This document shows, one piece after another, positions 32,558 to 42,941 of a stretch of DNA of 51,706 bases. The DNA is from Viridibacillus arvi (GTDB lineage: Bacteria > Bacillota > Bacilli > Bacillales_A > Planococcaceae), in the NCBI RefSeq assembly GCF_001274945.1, contig NZ_LILB01000001.1, forward strand, positions 650,610-702,315, written 5' to 3'. The position numbers and the translations under genes are program-made. The notes below the pieces were generated by a model. It was not told the origin of the DNA. It saw only the letters and a program-made list of their open reading frames with translations, and did not search any database. Numbering within the stretch: the first letter of the stretch is position 1; each line of letters opens with the position of its first letter.

Positions 32558-33376
32558 TTATTTCAATATAAATTTCTCTATCGCTTTAGCAACACCTTCA
32601 TTGCTGTTTGTATCTGTAATATGTTGAGCTATTTCTTTAACAGCAGGAACTGCATTGCCCATTGCAATTGGCAAACCAGCAAATTTTAACATCGTCAAAT
32701 CATTCATGGCATCTCCAATAGCCATTACGTTATCAAATGTCACATTCAATGAATTACTTAATTCCCTTAATGCATTGCCCTTATTTGCAGTACTTGAATT
32801 CACTTCAACATTTTGCAGAAACGATGTTGTAATGTTGTATCCAAGCTCCTCTAGTTGATCCCACATTGCAGCACGTTCCTCAACATTTTTAAAAAATAGA
32901 TTAAATTTGTCGATTGGTAGATTTCGTTCAATTAAATAATCATGAATATTCGGCACAGGAGTACGCGTTTTGATTATAAAATCCGCAAAGTCCCCTGCGC
33001 CGTATTCTATAGGTCGATCATAACAATGTTGACTTATATAGGCTTTACCATCCGCAAATGCTTCTATACGTAAATCTATTGGCTTAAGCAATTGCATAAT
33101 TTCCAGCGTTTGTTCAAACGTTAATATATCTTCGTATATTTTTTGTTGCTTAGCCAAATTCCATACTGCTGAGCCATTCCCGGTGATTGCATATTTAACA
33201 AAAGGTAAATCCATAAAGACATCCTGTAATTCATCAAGCGTTCTTCCTGTACAAATAGCAACTTTTACATTGCGTTCAACTGTGTTTTTAATTGCTTCAA
33301 TCGTTCTTTCTGTTAACTGTAATGATGGCGTTAAAGTAGTTCCATCCATATCTAAAGCTATTAATTGAATACTCAT
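32558..33376 (-). CDS. HAD-superfamily Cof-type phosphatase
   Basis: A 272-residue hydrolase of the Cof-IIB group. Seen: motif I ALDMDGTTL with nucleophile Asp, motif II AICTGRT, the Lys in LPIDKFN, and motif IV AIGDAMNDLTMLKFAG. The C2 cap between motifs II and III (about residues 85-190) is the type found in YwpJ and YxeH, which dephosphorylate sugar phosphates, FMN or pyridoxal phosphate. I choose ATG 33376 (GAGGG seven bases upstream) over a longer start, whose 32 extra residues have no family match. Confidence 0.88.
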   Translation of the reverse strand: MSIQLIALDMDGTTLTPSLQLTERTIEAIKNTVERNVKVAICTGRTLDELQDVFMDLPFVKYAITGNGSAVWNLAKQQKIYEDILTFEQTLEIMQLLKPIDLRIEAFADGKAYISQHCYDRPIEYGAGDFADFIIKTRTPVPNIHDYLIERNLPIDKFNLFFKNVEERAAMWDQLEELGYNITTSFLQNVEVNSSTANKGNALRELSNSLNVTFDNVMAIGDAMNDLTMLKFAGLPIAMGNAVPAVKEIAQHITDTNSNEGVAKAIEKFILK

Positions 33377-33505
33377 TTCTTTTCCCTCTATTCCATTTTT
33401 GCTAGTAATAATGAATTGAATTATATAGGTTTCAATATTAGAACAACCTTCAGTATGATAATATTGAGTCATATGATTGATTAGTTAAAGGAGCTCCATT
33501 ATATC

Positions 33506-33727
33506 ATGTCTAAAATTGTTCCATATATGTTAAATCCATTTTGTATTACCATTGTCGTCGTATTAATAATACTATTCGGCAATCAAGCTTTGGGTAAATA
33601 CGCCAATAAATCTTATCCCCTTGCTATTGTATTCTTAATACTTATGATTGCATGTATCACTTTTGTCTTTTTTTTAATAAAGGCATTCAGATTAAAGGCA
33701 AAAACTAGGGAAGTTGAAAATGAGTAA
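33506..33727 (+). CDS. Small membrane protein, unknown
   Basis: A 73-residue protein with two hydrophobic segments (about 8-26 and 35-56) and a basic-acidic tail (RLKAKTREVENE). AAAGGAG lies about 12 bases before ATG 33506. A terminator begins at its stop codon, which supports a real gene. It is divergent from the phosphatase gene. No family recognised. Confidence 0.6.
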   Translation: MSKIVPYMLNPFCITIVVVLIILFGNQALGKYANKSYPLAIVFLILMIACITFVFFLIKAFRLKAKTREVENE

Positions 33728-33750
33728 AAGCTAGCGTATGCTAGCTTTTT
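33726..33750 (+). terminator. Terminator at 33.7 kb
   Basis: AAAAGCTAGC pairs with GCTAGCTTTT over four bases (GTAT), with T5; it overlaps the stop codon of the small membrane gene and can also serve the convergent ASCH-like gene. Confidence 0.8.
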
Positions 33751-33759
33751 AATTTCATT

Positions 33760-34176
33760 TTAAAAAACCTCTCGCCATTGTGCATGATTCTTCAAATAAG
33801 GATCTAATTCTGGATATCTTGCACAATACGCAAAGCCTTGAGGTGGTGAAAATTGGTACATTTCTTTTAATATATTTAGTGGAATAGCCTCTGTTAACTC
33901 ATATAATTTTAAAATGGGATAGGCATATGTATATTTTGAATTACCCTCATTAAATGATAGATCACCGTTACCAACCTCTTCTACTTTATCCGGAAAATGA
34001 ACCGGTGTACCGACTATGGCACAATATTTCAATGATGAACTAGGTGCAGACTCATAAACCCAGAAATATTTAATTGGTTGCTTCGGGATCTTTGATCGAA
34101 ACTCATTGACTTTTTCTCTTGATTTTATCAGTTTGCAATATGGCGGTTTAATGCTAATGAAAATTCCATTTGTCAA
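33760..34176 (-). CDS. ASCH/PUA-like domain protein
   Basis: A 138-residue soluble protein. The N-terminal SIKPPYCKLIKSREKVNEFRSKIP fits the ASCH fold opening (a beta strand, PxY, then K-x-x-E-x-R), and YFWVYESAPSSSLKYCAIVG fits the next strands. ASCH/PUA-like proteins bind RNA or modified nucleotides. I choose TTG 34176, since GGAGGGGGAAG lies just before it; the ATG seven codons upstream would place that site inside the gene. Its 3' end converges on the small membrane gene. The exact substrate is unknown. Confidence 0.55.
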   Translation of the reverse strand: MTNGIFISIKPPYCKLIKSREKVNEFRSKIPKQPIKYFWVYESAPSSSLKYCAIVGTPVHFPDKVEEVGNGDLSFNEGNSKYTYAYPILKLYELTEAIPLNILKEMYQFSPPQGFAYCARYPELDPYLKNHAQWREVF

Positions 34177-34205
34177 TTTACTTCCCCCTCCCTCCATATT
34201 ACAAT

Positions 34206-34229
34206 AAAACCCTCTACTAAAAGTAGAGG
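34206..34229 (-). terminator. Terminator of first chemoreceptor gene
   Basis: ACCCTCTACT pairs with AGTAGAGGGT over AAA; the minus strand continues TTTTATTGT. It lies about 10 bases past the chemoreceptor stop. Confidence 0.8.
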
Positions 34230-34239
34230 GTAAAGAAAA

Positions 34240-35943
34240 CTAATACTTAAATTGACTCACTAAAAGTTGTAGTTCTTCTGCCATTTTAGACATCGTTTCA
34301 GCTGATGATGTGATTTCTTCCATTGTAGCAAGTTGTTCCTCTGATGCAGAGGCAACTAATTGCGTTGTACTTGATGAGTTTTTTGCTATGTTCAAATTAT
34401 CTTCTACTGATGAATATACATCATTAACTGCGTTATACATATTCTTCGCAATTAAATTTACTTCTTCAATTCTCTCTGTTACTTGATCCACCGATTGCAG
34501 GATTTTCTCAAAGCCTTGTTTTGTTTCCTCGACAACTAGCATACCAGAAGCTGTTTCCTTAGTACCAAGTTCAATTGCTTTTACAGCCTTTTCAGTTCCT
34601 TTTTGTGTTTGTAAAATTAACTCAGTAATTTGAGATGCCGATACTTTGGACTGTTCGGCTAATTTTCTTACCTCATCTGCAACTACAGCAAAGCCCTTCC
34701 CATGCTCACCCGCTCGAGCCGCTTCAATTGCAGCATTCAAAGCTAATAAATTTGTTTGTTCAGAGATTGCTGTAATAACAGCTACAATATTACCTATTTC
34801 ATTTGATTGCTTGCCCAATTCGTCGATAGATTGACTAGCATTTGAAGTAGCGTTATTTATGACATTCATTTGATGAATTACTTTCCTTAAAGTATCATTA
34901 CCATTTAATGCTTCTAGACTTGTTTCTTTCGCTACTAGTGTAACTGTAGTAGATTGGTCCACAACTTTTTGTAGATTAGAACGAACAGTCTCAATTGACT
35001 TGAAACTATTTTGGGACCCGTTTTCTTGCATTTCAGCACCCTCTGCAATATTATGAATCGATTGTGCAATTTGACTCGTTGCTTCAGTTGTTTGTTCAGC
35101 ATTGGCTGTTAATTCCTCAGAAGCTGCTGCAACATGTACTGAAGAATCGGCTACTTGCTTCATCATTTTACGCAAACTTCCAAGCATTTGATTAAAGGAA
35201 TGTGCTAATTCACCTGTTTCATCTTCCGTCTTTACAATCAGTTCTTGTGTAAGATCGCCTTCACCTTCTGCGATTTCTTTTAACTGGCGATTAATTTGTT
35301 TTATAGGTCTCACAAGAGCTCGTGTTAATAAAATACTACCAAGAATCGCAATTGTACCTCCAACTAACAATGCCAATACTATTTTCAGCACTAAACTCTG
35401 AGTGATTTCATTAATCTTAGTAATAGGTTCACCTATAAACCACATACCAATCACTTTACCAGAGGTGTCTTTAATCGGTTGATAAACTGTTACATATTTT
35501 TCACCAACTACATCAGCAACCCCTACATAGGTACTACCTTTCTTGAGAACCTGATCAACAACAGTGTCAGATGCCTTTGTACCTATAGAACGTTGTCCGT
35601 CTACTTGTACATTTGTGGCAATACGTGTATCTCCATTGAATATCGTAACCGCACCACTCAATGTTTTTCCTATTTCATCGACTAAAGTCGTATCATTCGT
35701 AAAATTATGCTCTCCTTTATATAGTTCTCCACCTTTAATAGTCCAATCGCCTGTAAATCGGTCATTTACTATAGTCTCTCCTAAAGTAGATGCCTCAATT
35801 GCTCGGTCTTCAAACGTTTCCATTAGGGACTTCTCAATCTCCCATTTTGCTACTACAGTGATCAGAATGCATAAAAACAAAATAACAAAAACTTGTAACA
35901 CATTGAATTTCATACCTATTTTAATATGCTTTAGTTTGTTCAA
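34240..35943 (-). CDS. Methyl-accepting chemotaxis protein, Cache sensor
   Basis: A 567-residue membrane chemoreceptor. In order: TM1 at about 12-32; an extracellular Cache-type sensor to about 185, containing [28 protein letters not shown] and [22 protein letters not shown]2 (about 192-214); HAMP ([21 protein letters not shown]); and the signalling hairpin with tip [38 protein letters not shown]. No C-terminal CheR pentapeptide. TTG 35943 is chosen: AGGAGAGG ends six bases upstream. The ligand is probably a small carboxylate, amino acid or similar; not identifiable. Confidence 0.92.
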   Translation of the reverse strand: MNKLKHIKIGMKFNVLQVFVILFLCILITVVAKWEIEKSLMETFEDRAIEASTLGETIVNDRFTGDWTIKGGELYKGEHNFTNDTTLVDEIGKTLSGAVTIFNGDTRIATNVQVDGQRSIGTKASDTVVDQVLKKGSTYVGVADVVGEKYVTVYQPIKDTSGKVIGMWFIGEPITKINEITQSLVLKIVLALLVGGTIAILGSILLTRALVRPIKQINRQLKEIAEGEGDLTQELIVKTEDETGELAHSFNQMLGSLRKMMKQVADSSVHVAAASEELTANAEQTTEATSQIAQSIHNIAEGAEMQENGSQNSFKSIETVRSNLQKVVDQSTTVTLVAKETSLEALNGNDTLRKVIHQMNVINNATSNASQSIDELGKQSNEIGNIVAVITAISEQTNLLALNAAIEAARAGEHGKGFAVVADEVRKLAEQSKVSASQITELILQTQKGTEKAVKAIELGTKETASGMLVVEETKQGFEKILQSVDQVTERIEEVNLIAKNMYNAVNDVYSSVEDNLNIAKNSSSTTQLVASASEEQLATMEEITSSAETMSKMAEELQLLVSQFKY

Positions 35944-36112
35944 AAAAACCTCTCCTGTCATGTCATGTTATTCAATTTTATTGTTTAGAGCTTTATGCAT
36001 GATAAAGGTCTTAATTAACTTCATAAAAATACTAATTATTAGATAATTATATATACTATAGTAAACAGGCATTAAATCATAGTAGGTTTTTTAAATAATT
36101 TTGACAATAAAA

Positions 36113-36153
36113 AAACACCTATCTCTTAAACTCTTAGAAAAGAGATAGGTGTT
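36113..36153. terminator. Terminator of second chemoreceptor gene
   Basis: AAACACCTATCTCTT pairs with AAGAGATAGGTGTTT over about 11 bases, with a T-run on the minus strand (A7 at 36108). Confidence 0.85.
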
Positions 36154-36171
36154 TGATAATGCTGCATTTTT

Positions 36172-37857
36172 TTAGACTTTAAATCGTTGTGTTAATGTCT
36201 GTAATGCTACTGCTTGTTGGCTTAATTCTTGTACTACACTATTTATTTCCTGCAATGTTGCATTTTGTTCTTCAATTGCACTTGCAATATTGGTAGATTG
36301 AGTTGCAGCAATTTCTGCATTTGACGCAATCTCTTCTACAGAGGCTGTTACTTCTTCAGTACCTGCAGATAATTGTTCGGAAGTTGCTGTAATGTCTTCC
36401 AATTGAGTTGTCATTTGAGATACAGAATTCACAATATGACCAAATGACTCACTCGCATTGTCAATTACGTAAACACCTTGGCTGACATTCTTGAGTCCTT
36501 CTTCTACTGAAGCTGCAACAGTTTTTGTATCATTTTGGATTGTTTGCGTTAAATGAACAATTTGTGATGCCGACCCTTTTGATCCTTCAGCTAGTTTACG
36601 TACTTCTTCTGCTACTACAGCAAATCCTTTACCATGCTCTCCTGCACGTGCCGCTTCGATTGCAGCATTCAATGCTAGTAAATTCGTTTGATCTGTAATA
36701 TCTGTAATCACTTTTGTCATTTTTTGAATCTCAAGCGTTTGTGTCGTCAGTTTTTGTATTAGCTCATTTGTTTCGTTTGTCGAATTTGAAATGACATGCA
36801 TTTGCTGTTTGGCAACTTCTAAAATTTTTGTTCCATCACTAGCTATTTTTGTAGTATCGACAGCATGATCAAATAATAGTTGCGAGGCTTCAGCAATTCG
36901 CCCAACACCGATTGCTGTTTCTTGCATAGCAATGGCGCTATCCTTCGCTATTTCAACGGAATCGACAGATCCTTTAGAAGTTTTCTCAACGCTATTCGAC
37001 ACACCTTCAGCAGATTGTGAAACTTCAGTTGTACTTGCAGATAGCTCTTCAATTGCTGCACTTAATTGACTTGTATTATCCGATATACTAGTAATCAATT
37101 CTTTTAGATAGCGCTTCATTTGATTGAAGGATACTGCTAATTGACCGACTTCATCTTTAGTCTTAACTTCAAAATCCGAATGTGTTAAATCTCCAGTAGC
37201 AATTAAATTAGAACCTTTTACAATTGCCATTAAGGGATTAGCAACTGTTTTCTTAATGAATATGATGAAGAAAATTGCTAGAATTATGCTAAGTAAAGAG
37301 ATGATACTTGCTAGACGCATAGCTTGTTCTGCTACTTTATGAACACCTACATTTGCCTCATCTAATTCTTTTTTCTGAAAGTCCATAATTTCAATAGCAG
37401 ATTCTAGAATCTTTCCATTTGCTACCGAACCAACTTCTTTCAATTCTTTATAAGCAACGTCTTTATTGCCTTTTTCATATTCTGAAATGACCAAATCTGC
37501 AGAATTATCAAATTTGTCTTTATTTGATTTAATGTCAGACATATAAGAATGCATTTTTTCCGACATTTCTTTACTATTTAAATCAGTTAATGATTGATTA
37601 AGCTTTTGCTGATAAATTTGTAAATTCCTTTTTTCTGTATCATTACCTTCTATTAAATAAGAACGTAAATACAAACCTTGCGCAGCAAGATTGAATTGAA
37701 TATCATTCGCTAACTGGATTTTTTCAAAACGATCTTTCGTTACTTCATCGAAAGCATCTTCAACCGCTGATAAACGATTATAGTTAAATACTAAAATTAC
37801 TAACAGCATGACAATCATCGTAATAAAGCCTAAACTAATTTTCTTTTGAATAGACAT
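36172..37857 (-). CDS. Methyl-accepting chemotaxis protein, four-helix sensor
   Basis: A 561-residue chemoreceptor. TM1 at about 8-27; a four-helix-bundle (4HB_MCP) periplasm-side sensor to about 185, with [20 protein letters not shown] typical of that class; TM2 at about 192-210; HAMP; and the conserved hairpin tip [38 protein letters not shown]. Start at ATG 37857, which has GAGGGG about eight bases before it; 19 extra codons in the longer frame are not family-like. It lies next to another receptor but each has its own terminator, so they are probably separate units. Confidence 0.92.
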   Translation of the reverse strand: MSIQKKISLGFITMIVMLLVILVFNYNRLSAVEDAFDEVTKDRFEKIQLANDIQFNLAAQGLYLRSYLIEGNDTEKRNLQIYQQKLNQSLTDLNSKEMSEKMHSYMSDIKSNKDKFDNSADLVISEYEKGNKDVAYKELKEVGSVANGKILESAIEIMDFQKKELDEANVGVHKVAEQAMRLASIISLLSIILAIFFIIFIKKTVANPLMAIVKGSNLIATGDLTHSDFEVKTKDEVGQLAVSFNQMKRYLKELITSISDNTSQLSAAIEELSASTTEVSQSAEGVSNSVEKTSKGSVDSVEIAKDSAIAMQETAIGVGRIAEASQLLFDHAVDTTKIASDGTKILEVAKQQMHVISNSTNETNELIQKLTTQTLEIQKMTKVITDITDQTNLLALNAAIEAARAGEHGKGFAVVAEEVRKLAEGSKGSASQIVHLTQTIQNDTKTVAASVEEGLKNVSQGVYVIDNASESFGHIVNSVSQMTTQLEDITATSEQLSAGTEEVTASVEEIASNAEIAATQSTNIASAIEEQNATLQEINSVVQELSQQAVALQTLTQRFKV

Positions 37858-38200
37858 TTGCCTAACCCCTCGCATCCCAAAATTAAGTGAACATATGAAT
37901 ATACATGAACTCAACTTAAATTGTCCAATTCTAAATATATCACCAACATAACTATAGCATTATGGTCAGTCATATTTACTGATTCAATTGGACCAACAAT
38001 TGGTTATCTTACTTAATTTTTTTCTAACTAGAAGGCCTATAACTGAATCTTTTGAATTATAAATAAGTTAAATTTTTCATTGGTAATTGTTTCTATATAA
38101 TTTCCTTAGTAATAATCTGTTATCTTATTATAAAAGCTATACATAGTAAGTTTATATAAATCTCTTCATATATAATAGCTCTTTTATTACGCTTCATTTT

Positions 38201-38443
38201 CTATTCATCAAATTGTCCTTCATTATATCGTTGTACTAAATAATTTTTCACAAACTCTCTACAGCTATTTGAAAGCTCACTTTTTGTAGGATGAATGACA
38301 TCTCCATAGGGTAATTCCCCTACAAAACGCACCATCCCAGTAAATTCACTTTTCAATTCATCATCGTAACCAGAGAATTTTACAAAGCACGTTTGAGGTC
38401 CATTATGTGCAAAGTCAACGATCATTACTTTATGATTATTCAT
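38201..38443 (-). CDS. Hypothetical 80-residue protein
   Basis: A soluble, acidic protein (MIVDFAHNGPQTCFVKFSG ... LSNSCREFVKNYLVQRYNEGQFDE) without a signal peptide. It may have a small beta-rich core and a C-terminal helix. Only a weak purine-rich site precedes ATG 38443. I do not recognise the family. It is isolated: 286 bases without genes separate it from the chemoreceptor. Confidence 0.45.
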   Translation of the reverse strand: MNNHKVMIVDFAHNGPQTCFVKFSGYDDELKSEFTGMVRFVGELPYGDVIHPTKSELSNSCREFVKNYLVQRYNEGQFDE

Positions 38444-38474
38444 ATTTCCACCACTTCCACATTTAATTTCACGT

Positions 38475-38666
38475 TTAAAAGTAACGGTCCATTGCGTTTA
38501 AAATACGCAATGGACCCTTTTTCGTAGTTCCTTCATTACACATTCTTACATTTTGATTCTCTTTGGTGTAAACCCATCGTTCAATATAACTGCTCGATAC
38601 AAGAAAATCAATAAATTGACCTCTACCTGATTTTAAAAACACTATAGGGGTAAGTAACTTGGACAA
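38475..38666 (-). CDS. Possible small protein ending in a hairpin
   Basis: A 63-residue frame starting at TTG 38666 with GGAGATGA about nine bases upstream, which supports translation. The sequence (FLKSGRGQFIDFLVSSSYIERWVYTKENQNVRMC) looks protein-like, but the last 12 codons are made by the stem-loop at 38486-38516, so the 3' end may not be original. It may be a decayed gene. No family recognised. Confidence 0.35.
   Translation of the reverse strand: MSKLLTPIVFLKSGRGQFIDFLVSSSYIERWVYTKENQNVRMCNEGTTKKGPLRILNAMDRYF
38486..38522. terminator. Strong hairpin, terminator-like
   Basis: GGTCCATTGCGT (38486-38497) pairs perfectly with ACGCAATGGACC (38505-38516) over 7 bases, then CTTTTTCG on the plus strand. 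No plus-strand gene precedes it nearby; it may serve the minus-strand frame it overlaps. Confidence 0.6.
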
Positions 38667-39264
38667 TTATATCATCTCCAATATAGAAACTTATACAGTA
38701 GTTAAATTTAGAATCGCACTTACTAATCCATCATTTTCGTATACAGATCAGTAATAATTAGACTAAAAGTTTTGTATTAACCAAAATGGAACTCTATTTT
38801 TAATAAGAACAACATAAAAGATGGCGTTAAATCTGAAATTATACATTAATTCATAAAAAAACACTTTGAAACATATAATTTAAGGAGTAAGTAGTTTACG
38901 AAAAAAGTATATTAATGTAGAAATAGAGCGAAATTGAGAGAATGTTCAGTATTTAACTGTGTAGTTATTTCGAACTATTTTTAATATTCTGAAATTATAT
39001 TTTTTATTATATTGATAACATAATAAATATCCATGTTAGTATTTTTCTTTCAAATATATTAAATTACTATTTTTATTATCATAAAAATACCACAAACCCA
39101 CTTTGATAATTCAACGCACTAAATCTACCAATGTTACTATTAAAAAGTTATTACCCTAATAAAATATATAAATGGATTTTATTTGTTTCTATGGAATTCT
39201 TTTTTTGTTATATTGAAATTAAGCTTTTCACAAGGGCTTATTATTTTAGATAAGGGGGATTTAA
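38667..39264. other. AT-rich region upstream of oppA with extended -10
   Basis: About 600 bases, very AT-rich and without credible ORFs. Near its end TGTTATATT (39206-39214) is an extended -10 box 50 bases before the oppA ATG; no good -35 is seen. A long AT-rich leader could host a regulator such as CodY, but I see no clear CodY box. Confidence 0.5.
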
Positions 39265-40920
39265 ATGGCTAAAAAGAAAAAGTACGTACTGTTTACTCTT
39301 TTAGCAATCATTTCATTGATCTTAGCTGCATGTAATTTTGGGGGAGAAACAGCTAAAGAAAATGAAGGTGATAAAGGCACTGGAAAAGAAGTCCAAGAAA
39401 AGAAAAAAGCTTTAAATTTAGTAATTGCTTCTGAACCACCTGCAATGAATCCGCAGTTGGCTACTGATACAACTTCTGGGAATATTTTATTAAGTCTTTT
39501 TGAAGGTTTAACTAGACTTGATAAAGATGCAAAATATGAAAAAGCATTGGCTGAAGATATTCAAATTAGTGATGACCAATTGACTTACACGTTTAAATTA
39601 CGTGATGCTAAATGGACAAATGGTGATGCTGTTGTTGCAGGTGATTTTGAATACGCTTGGAAGTGGGCTTTAGATCCAGCAAATATATCTGAATATGCAT
39701 CTCAACTTTACCCTATTAAAGGTGCTGAAGAATTTAATACTGGTAAAGGTTCTGCTGATGACATTGCTATTAAAGTTGTAGATGATAAAACATTGGAAGT
39801 TACTTTAGCAAATCCTACTTCTTACTTCCTTGAGTTAACAGCATTCCAAACATATATGCCTATTAACAAAAAGGTTGCTGAGGCAAACAAAGAATGGTAC
39901 GCAGATGCTGGTGAAAACTACGTAACAAATGGTCCATTCAAATTAGCTGAATGGCAACATGATGCCTCTCTAAAATTAGAAAAAAATGCTGATTATTGGG
40001 ATGTTGCAAATGTTAAATTAGACGAAGTAAATATTGGCATGGTAGAGAAAGAACCTACAGCTGTTAGTAAGTTTAAAGCTGGTGAAATTGATTATCTAGG
40101 TTCTCCGTTCCAAACTGTGGCACTGGATTCAATTGATGAGTTTAAAAAGAGCAACCAATTAAATATTCAACCAATGGCTGGTGTATATTGGTACAAATTA
40201 AACACTAAAGGTAAATTCACGAAGAATGCTAATATTCGTAAAGCTTTGACATTAGCTATTAATCGTCAAGAGTTAATTACAAATGTAGTAAAAGGTGAAC
40301 AAACACCAGCGTTAGGCATGGTTCCTCCTGCTATAGCTGGTTTTGAAGAAGACCGCGGTTATATTAAAGACAATGATATTGAAGGTGCAAAAGCTGCACT
40401 TAAAGCTGGTATGAAAGAGCTTGGCATTAAAAAAGCATCTGACATTGAAATCGGCATTTCAATTAATACAAGTGAAGCACATAATGCAATTGCACAGTTT
40501 ATCCAAGAAGGTTGGAGTAAAAACCTAGGAATCAAGGTGAAAATTGATAACTCTGAGTGGCAAGTATATTTAGAAAAGTTAAATAAACTTGATTATGAAA
40601 CAGGTCGTATGGGTTGGATTGCTGACTATAGAGACCCTTACACATTCCTGGAAATGTACTCTACTGCTGATAACGGCAATAATGATACTGGTTGGGAAAA
40701 TCCTAAGTACAAAGAGTTGATGAAGAAATCAGTAGCTGAAAAAGACCCTGCGAAGCGTCTTGAAATTTTAAAAGAAGCTGAAGGAATTGCAATGGGTGAA
40801 CTACCAGTTGCACCTATCTACTACTACACTAGCCTTTTTGTTAAAAAGGATTCTGTAACAGGTATGGAACCTGATCCAATCGGTAATATCCAGCTTAAAA
40901 GAGCAGATATCACTGAATAG
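39265..40920 (+). CDS. oppA: Oligopeptide-binding lipoprotein OppA
   Basis: A 551-residue extracellular substrate-binding lipoprotein (SBP_bac_5 family) of an Opp peptide importer. Signal peptide with KKKK then a hydrophobic run, and lipobox LILAAC with lipidated Cys23. Family motifs: SEPPAMNPQLATDT, FTFKLRDAKWTNGD-like segment, EYAWKWALDP, NGPFKLAEWQHD, ANIRKALTLAINRQ, and MGWIADYRDPYTFLEMY. It captures oligopeptides with broad specificity and passes them to OppBC. A hairpin terminator follows, so OppA is probably made in excess over the other subunits. Confidence 0.94.
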   Translation: MAKKKKYVLFTLLAIISLILAACNFGGETAKENEGDKGTGKEVQEKKKALNLVIASEPPAMNPQLATDTTSGNILLSLFEGLTRLDKDAKYEKALAEDIQISDDQLTYTFKLRDAKWTNGDAVVAGDFEYAWKWALDPANISEYASQLYPIKGAEEFNTGKGSADDIAIKVVDDKTLEVTLANPTSYFLELTAFQTYMPINKKVAEANKEWYADAGENYVTNGPFKLAEWQHDASLKLEKNADYWDVANVKLDEVNIGMVEKEPTAVSKFKAGEIDYLGSPFQTVALDSIDEFKKSNQLNIQPMAGVYWYKLNTKGKFTKNANIRKALTLAINRQELITNVVKGEQTPALGMVPPAIAGFEEDRGYIKDNDIEGAKAALKAGMKELGIKKASDIEIGISINTSEAHNAIAQFIQEGWSKNLGIKVKIDNSEWQVYLEKLNKLDYETGRMGWIADYRDPYTFLEMYSTADNGNNDTGWENPKYKELMKKSVAEKDPAKRLEILKEAEGIAMGELPVAPIYYYTSLFVKKDSVTGMEPDPIGNIQLKRADITE

Positions 40921-40973
40921 TACGCACGCAGTACACGCTTGATAAACTGTTAGATATTCTATCAACAGCAAAG

Positions 40974-41018
40974 AGCTGCCTCATAGTCGTTTATTCGGCT
41001 TATGAGACAGCTTTTTTT
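40974..41018 (+). terminator. Partial terminator between oppA and oppB
   Basis: AGCTGCCTCATA pairs with TTATGAGACAGCT (one mismatch) over about 15 bases, then T7. There is no promoter visible between it and oppB, which suggests read-through with lower downstream expression. Confidence 0.8.
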
Positions 41019-41053
41019 AAACTAAACTCTAAGGAAAAAAGGAGGAGTTTCAT

Positions 41054-41983
41054 GTGATTAAATACATTTTAAAAAGACTGATGTACATTTTGCTTGCGCT
41101 TTTTGTCATTATTTCTGCCACTTTCTTCTTAATGAGATTTGCCCCAGGAAGTCCATTTGCAAGTGAGCGTAGTTTTCCACCTCAAATTGAGAAACAGTTA
41201 AATGCAAAATATGGGTTAGACAATCCTTGGTATATCCAATATAAAGATTATCTTATCGATTCAGCTTCGTTCGACTTTGGTGAATCGATGAAATATAAAA
41301 TGCGTTCTACAAATGATATGATTTCTGAGGGATTCCCTATTTCTTTAACTCTGGGTATTGAAGCCATGCTACTTGCTGTGGGACTAGGCATACTTTTAGG
41401 TGTCATTTCAGCTCTTTATCACAATCGTTTTCCCGATTATTTAGCTACTACAATTGCTGTTGTAGGAATATCAATCCCCTCTTTTGTATTGGCTGGTTTA
41501 TTGCAGTATTTCGTAGCTTTAAAACTAGGATGGTTCCCAATAAGTGGTTGGAAAGGCTTTATCTATAGTGTTTTACCTGCATTCGCTATTGCCATGACAC
41601 ATATGGGTTTTATCGCCAAACTTACACGATCCAGTATGCTTGAGCAAAATAATAGTGATTATGTCAAAATGGCACGGGCAAAAGGAATTGGCAAATGGAC
41701 AATCGTATTCCGACATACATTACGTAATGCCCTGTTGCCAGTCGTTACATATATAGGACCTTTAACAGCGGGTGTTGTGACGGGAAGTTTTATTGTAGAA
41801 CAAATTTTTGCAATACCAGGACTTGGTAAGCACTTCGTTACAAGTATTTCGAATCGTGATTACACAGTTATTATGGGTACTACCGTGTTCTACTCTATCA
41901 TCCTTTTACTTGCGGTATTTATCGTAGATATTTTATACGGTATTATCGATCCACGTATTAAGCTGAGAGGGGCGAAAAAATAA
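41054..41983 (+). CDS. oppB: Oligopeptide permease OppB
   Basis: A 309-residue ABC permease with six membrane segments. Seen: N-terminal YILKRLMYILLALFVIISATFFLMRF, LTLGIEAMLLAVGLGILLGV, and the EAA loop YVKMARAKGIGKWTIVFRHTLRNALLPV that contacts the ATPases. The start is GTG 41054: GGAGGAG is six bases upstream, while the ATG two bases earlier is followed at once by TGA. It forms the pore with OppC. Its stop codon shares a base with the oppC start (ATAATG). Confidence 0.95.
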   Translation: MIKYILKRLMYILLALFVIISATFFLMRFAPGSPFASERSFPPQIEKQLNAKYGLDNPWYIQYKDYLIDSASFDFGESMKYKMRSTNDMISEGFPISLTLGIEAMLLAVGLGILLGVISALYHNRFPDYLATTIAVVGISIPSFVLAGLLQYFVALKLGWFPISGWKGFIYSVLPAFAIAMTHMGFIAKLTRSSMLEQNNSDYVKMARAKGIGKWTIVFRHTLRNALLPVVTYIGPLTAGVVTGSFIVEQIFAIPGLGKHFVTSISNRDYTVIMGTTVFYSIILLLAVFIVDILYGIIDPRIKLRGAKK

Positions 41984-42927
41984 TGTCACAACAACAATTA
42001 GAAAAAATCGAAAAAGAGATGTTTGAAATTGTCGGAGGAAGACATGAAGAAACAGAAAAGCTAGCAAAGAAATCTGTGTCTTTTTGGAAAGAGGTTATCA
42101 TTCGATTTGCTCACAATAAATTAGCTATATTCGGTTTAATAGCACTTGTGACTATTTTATTAATGGCTATTTTTGCACCTATATTCTCACAGTATACTTA
42201 TAGTGAACAACTTGGATTATATAATAAGGCTCCATCAGCAGCCAATTGGTTTGGTACAGATGATTTAGGACGAGATGTATTTGTTCGTGTTTGGGAAGGT
42301 GCAAGAATTTCTCTGTTTATTGGGATTACTGCTGCTATTATTGATTTAGTTATCGGGGTAGTATGGGGCAGTATTTCAGGTCTAGCTGGGGAACGTGTAG
42401 ATAATATTATGATGCGTATTGCAGATGTTTTAACTGCAGTCCCCTATTTACTTGTTGTAATCGTTTTATCAGTAGTTTTAGGAAATGGAGCTTTTGGAAA
42501 TGGCTTGATACCTATGATTATAGCACTTTCTGTCACTGGGTGGATTAATATGGCTCGTATAGTTCGTGGTGAAGTACTATCTATCAAAAACCAAGAATAT
42601 GTCTTAGCTTCCCGTACGCTTGGAGCTAATACGAAACATTTAATTATTAAACATTTAATTCCAAATGCATTAGGCGCTATTTTAGTCACAATGACATTAA
42701 CCATTCCTACTGCTATTTTCACAGAAGCTTTCCTAAGTTATCTTGGCCTTGGTGTATCCGCACCATTAGCAAGCTGGGGTACAATGGCTTCTGAAGGAAA
42801 CAACGCTATTACAAATGCGCCTTGGAGACTAATCTTCCCTGCGCTAATGATTTCTTTAACTATTTTTGCATTCAATGCAGTTGGCGATGGCTTAAGAGAT
42901 GCACTAGATCCAAAATTACGTAAATAA
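41983..42927 (+). CDS. oppC: Oligopeptide permease OppC
   Basis: A 314-residue ABC permease with a long N-terminal cytoplasmic segment (about 40 residues), then TM1 in LAIFGLIALVTILLMAIFAPIF, NWFGTDDLGRDVFVRVWEGARISLFIG, and the EAA loop EYVLASRTLGANTKHLIIKHLIPNALG. It is the second half of the Opp pore. It begins at the last base of oppB and ends 14 bases before the oppD start. Confidence 0.95.
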   Translation: MSQQQLEKIEKEMFEIVGGRHEETEKLAKKSVSFWKEVIIRFAHNKLAIFGLIALVTILLMAIFAPIFSQYTYSEQLGLYNKAPSAANWFGTDDLGRDVFVRVWEGARISLFIGITAAIIDLVIGVVWGSISGLAGERVDNIMMRIADVLTAVPYLLVVIVLSVVLGNGAFGNGLIPMIIALSVTGWINMARIVRGEVLSIKNQEYVLASRTLGANTKHLIIKHLIPNALGAILVTMTLTIPTAIFTEAFLSYLGLGVSAPLASWGTMASEGNNAITNAPWRLIFPALMISLTIFAFNAVGDGLRDALDPKLRK

Positions 42928-42941
42928 GGAGGTTGAACAGA

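Noticed and set aside
33377-33472. N-terminal extension of the Cof-type phosphatase
   Set aside because: The extra 32 residues match nothing and ATG 33376 has GAGGG upstream and the family start.
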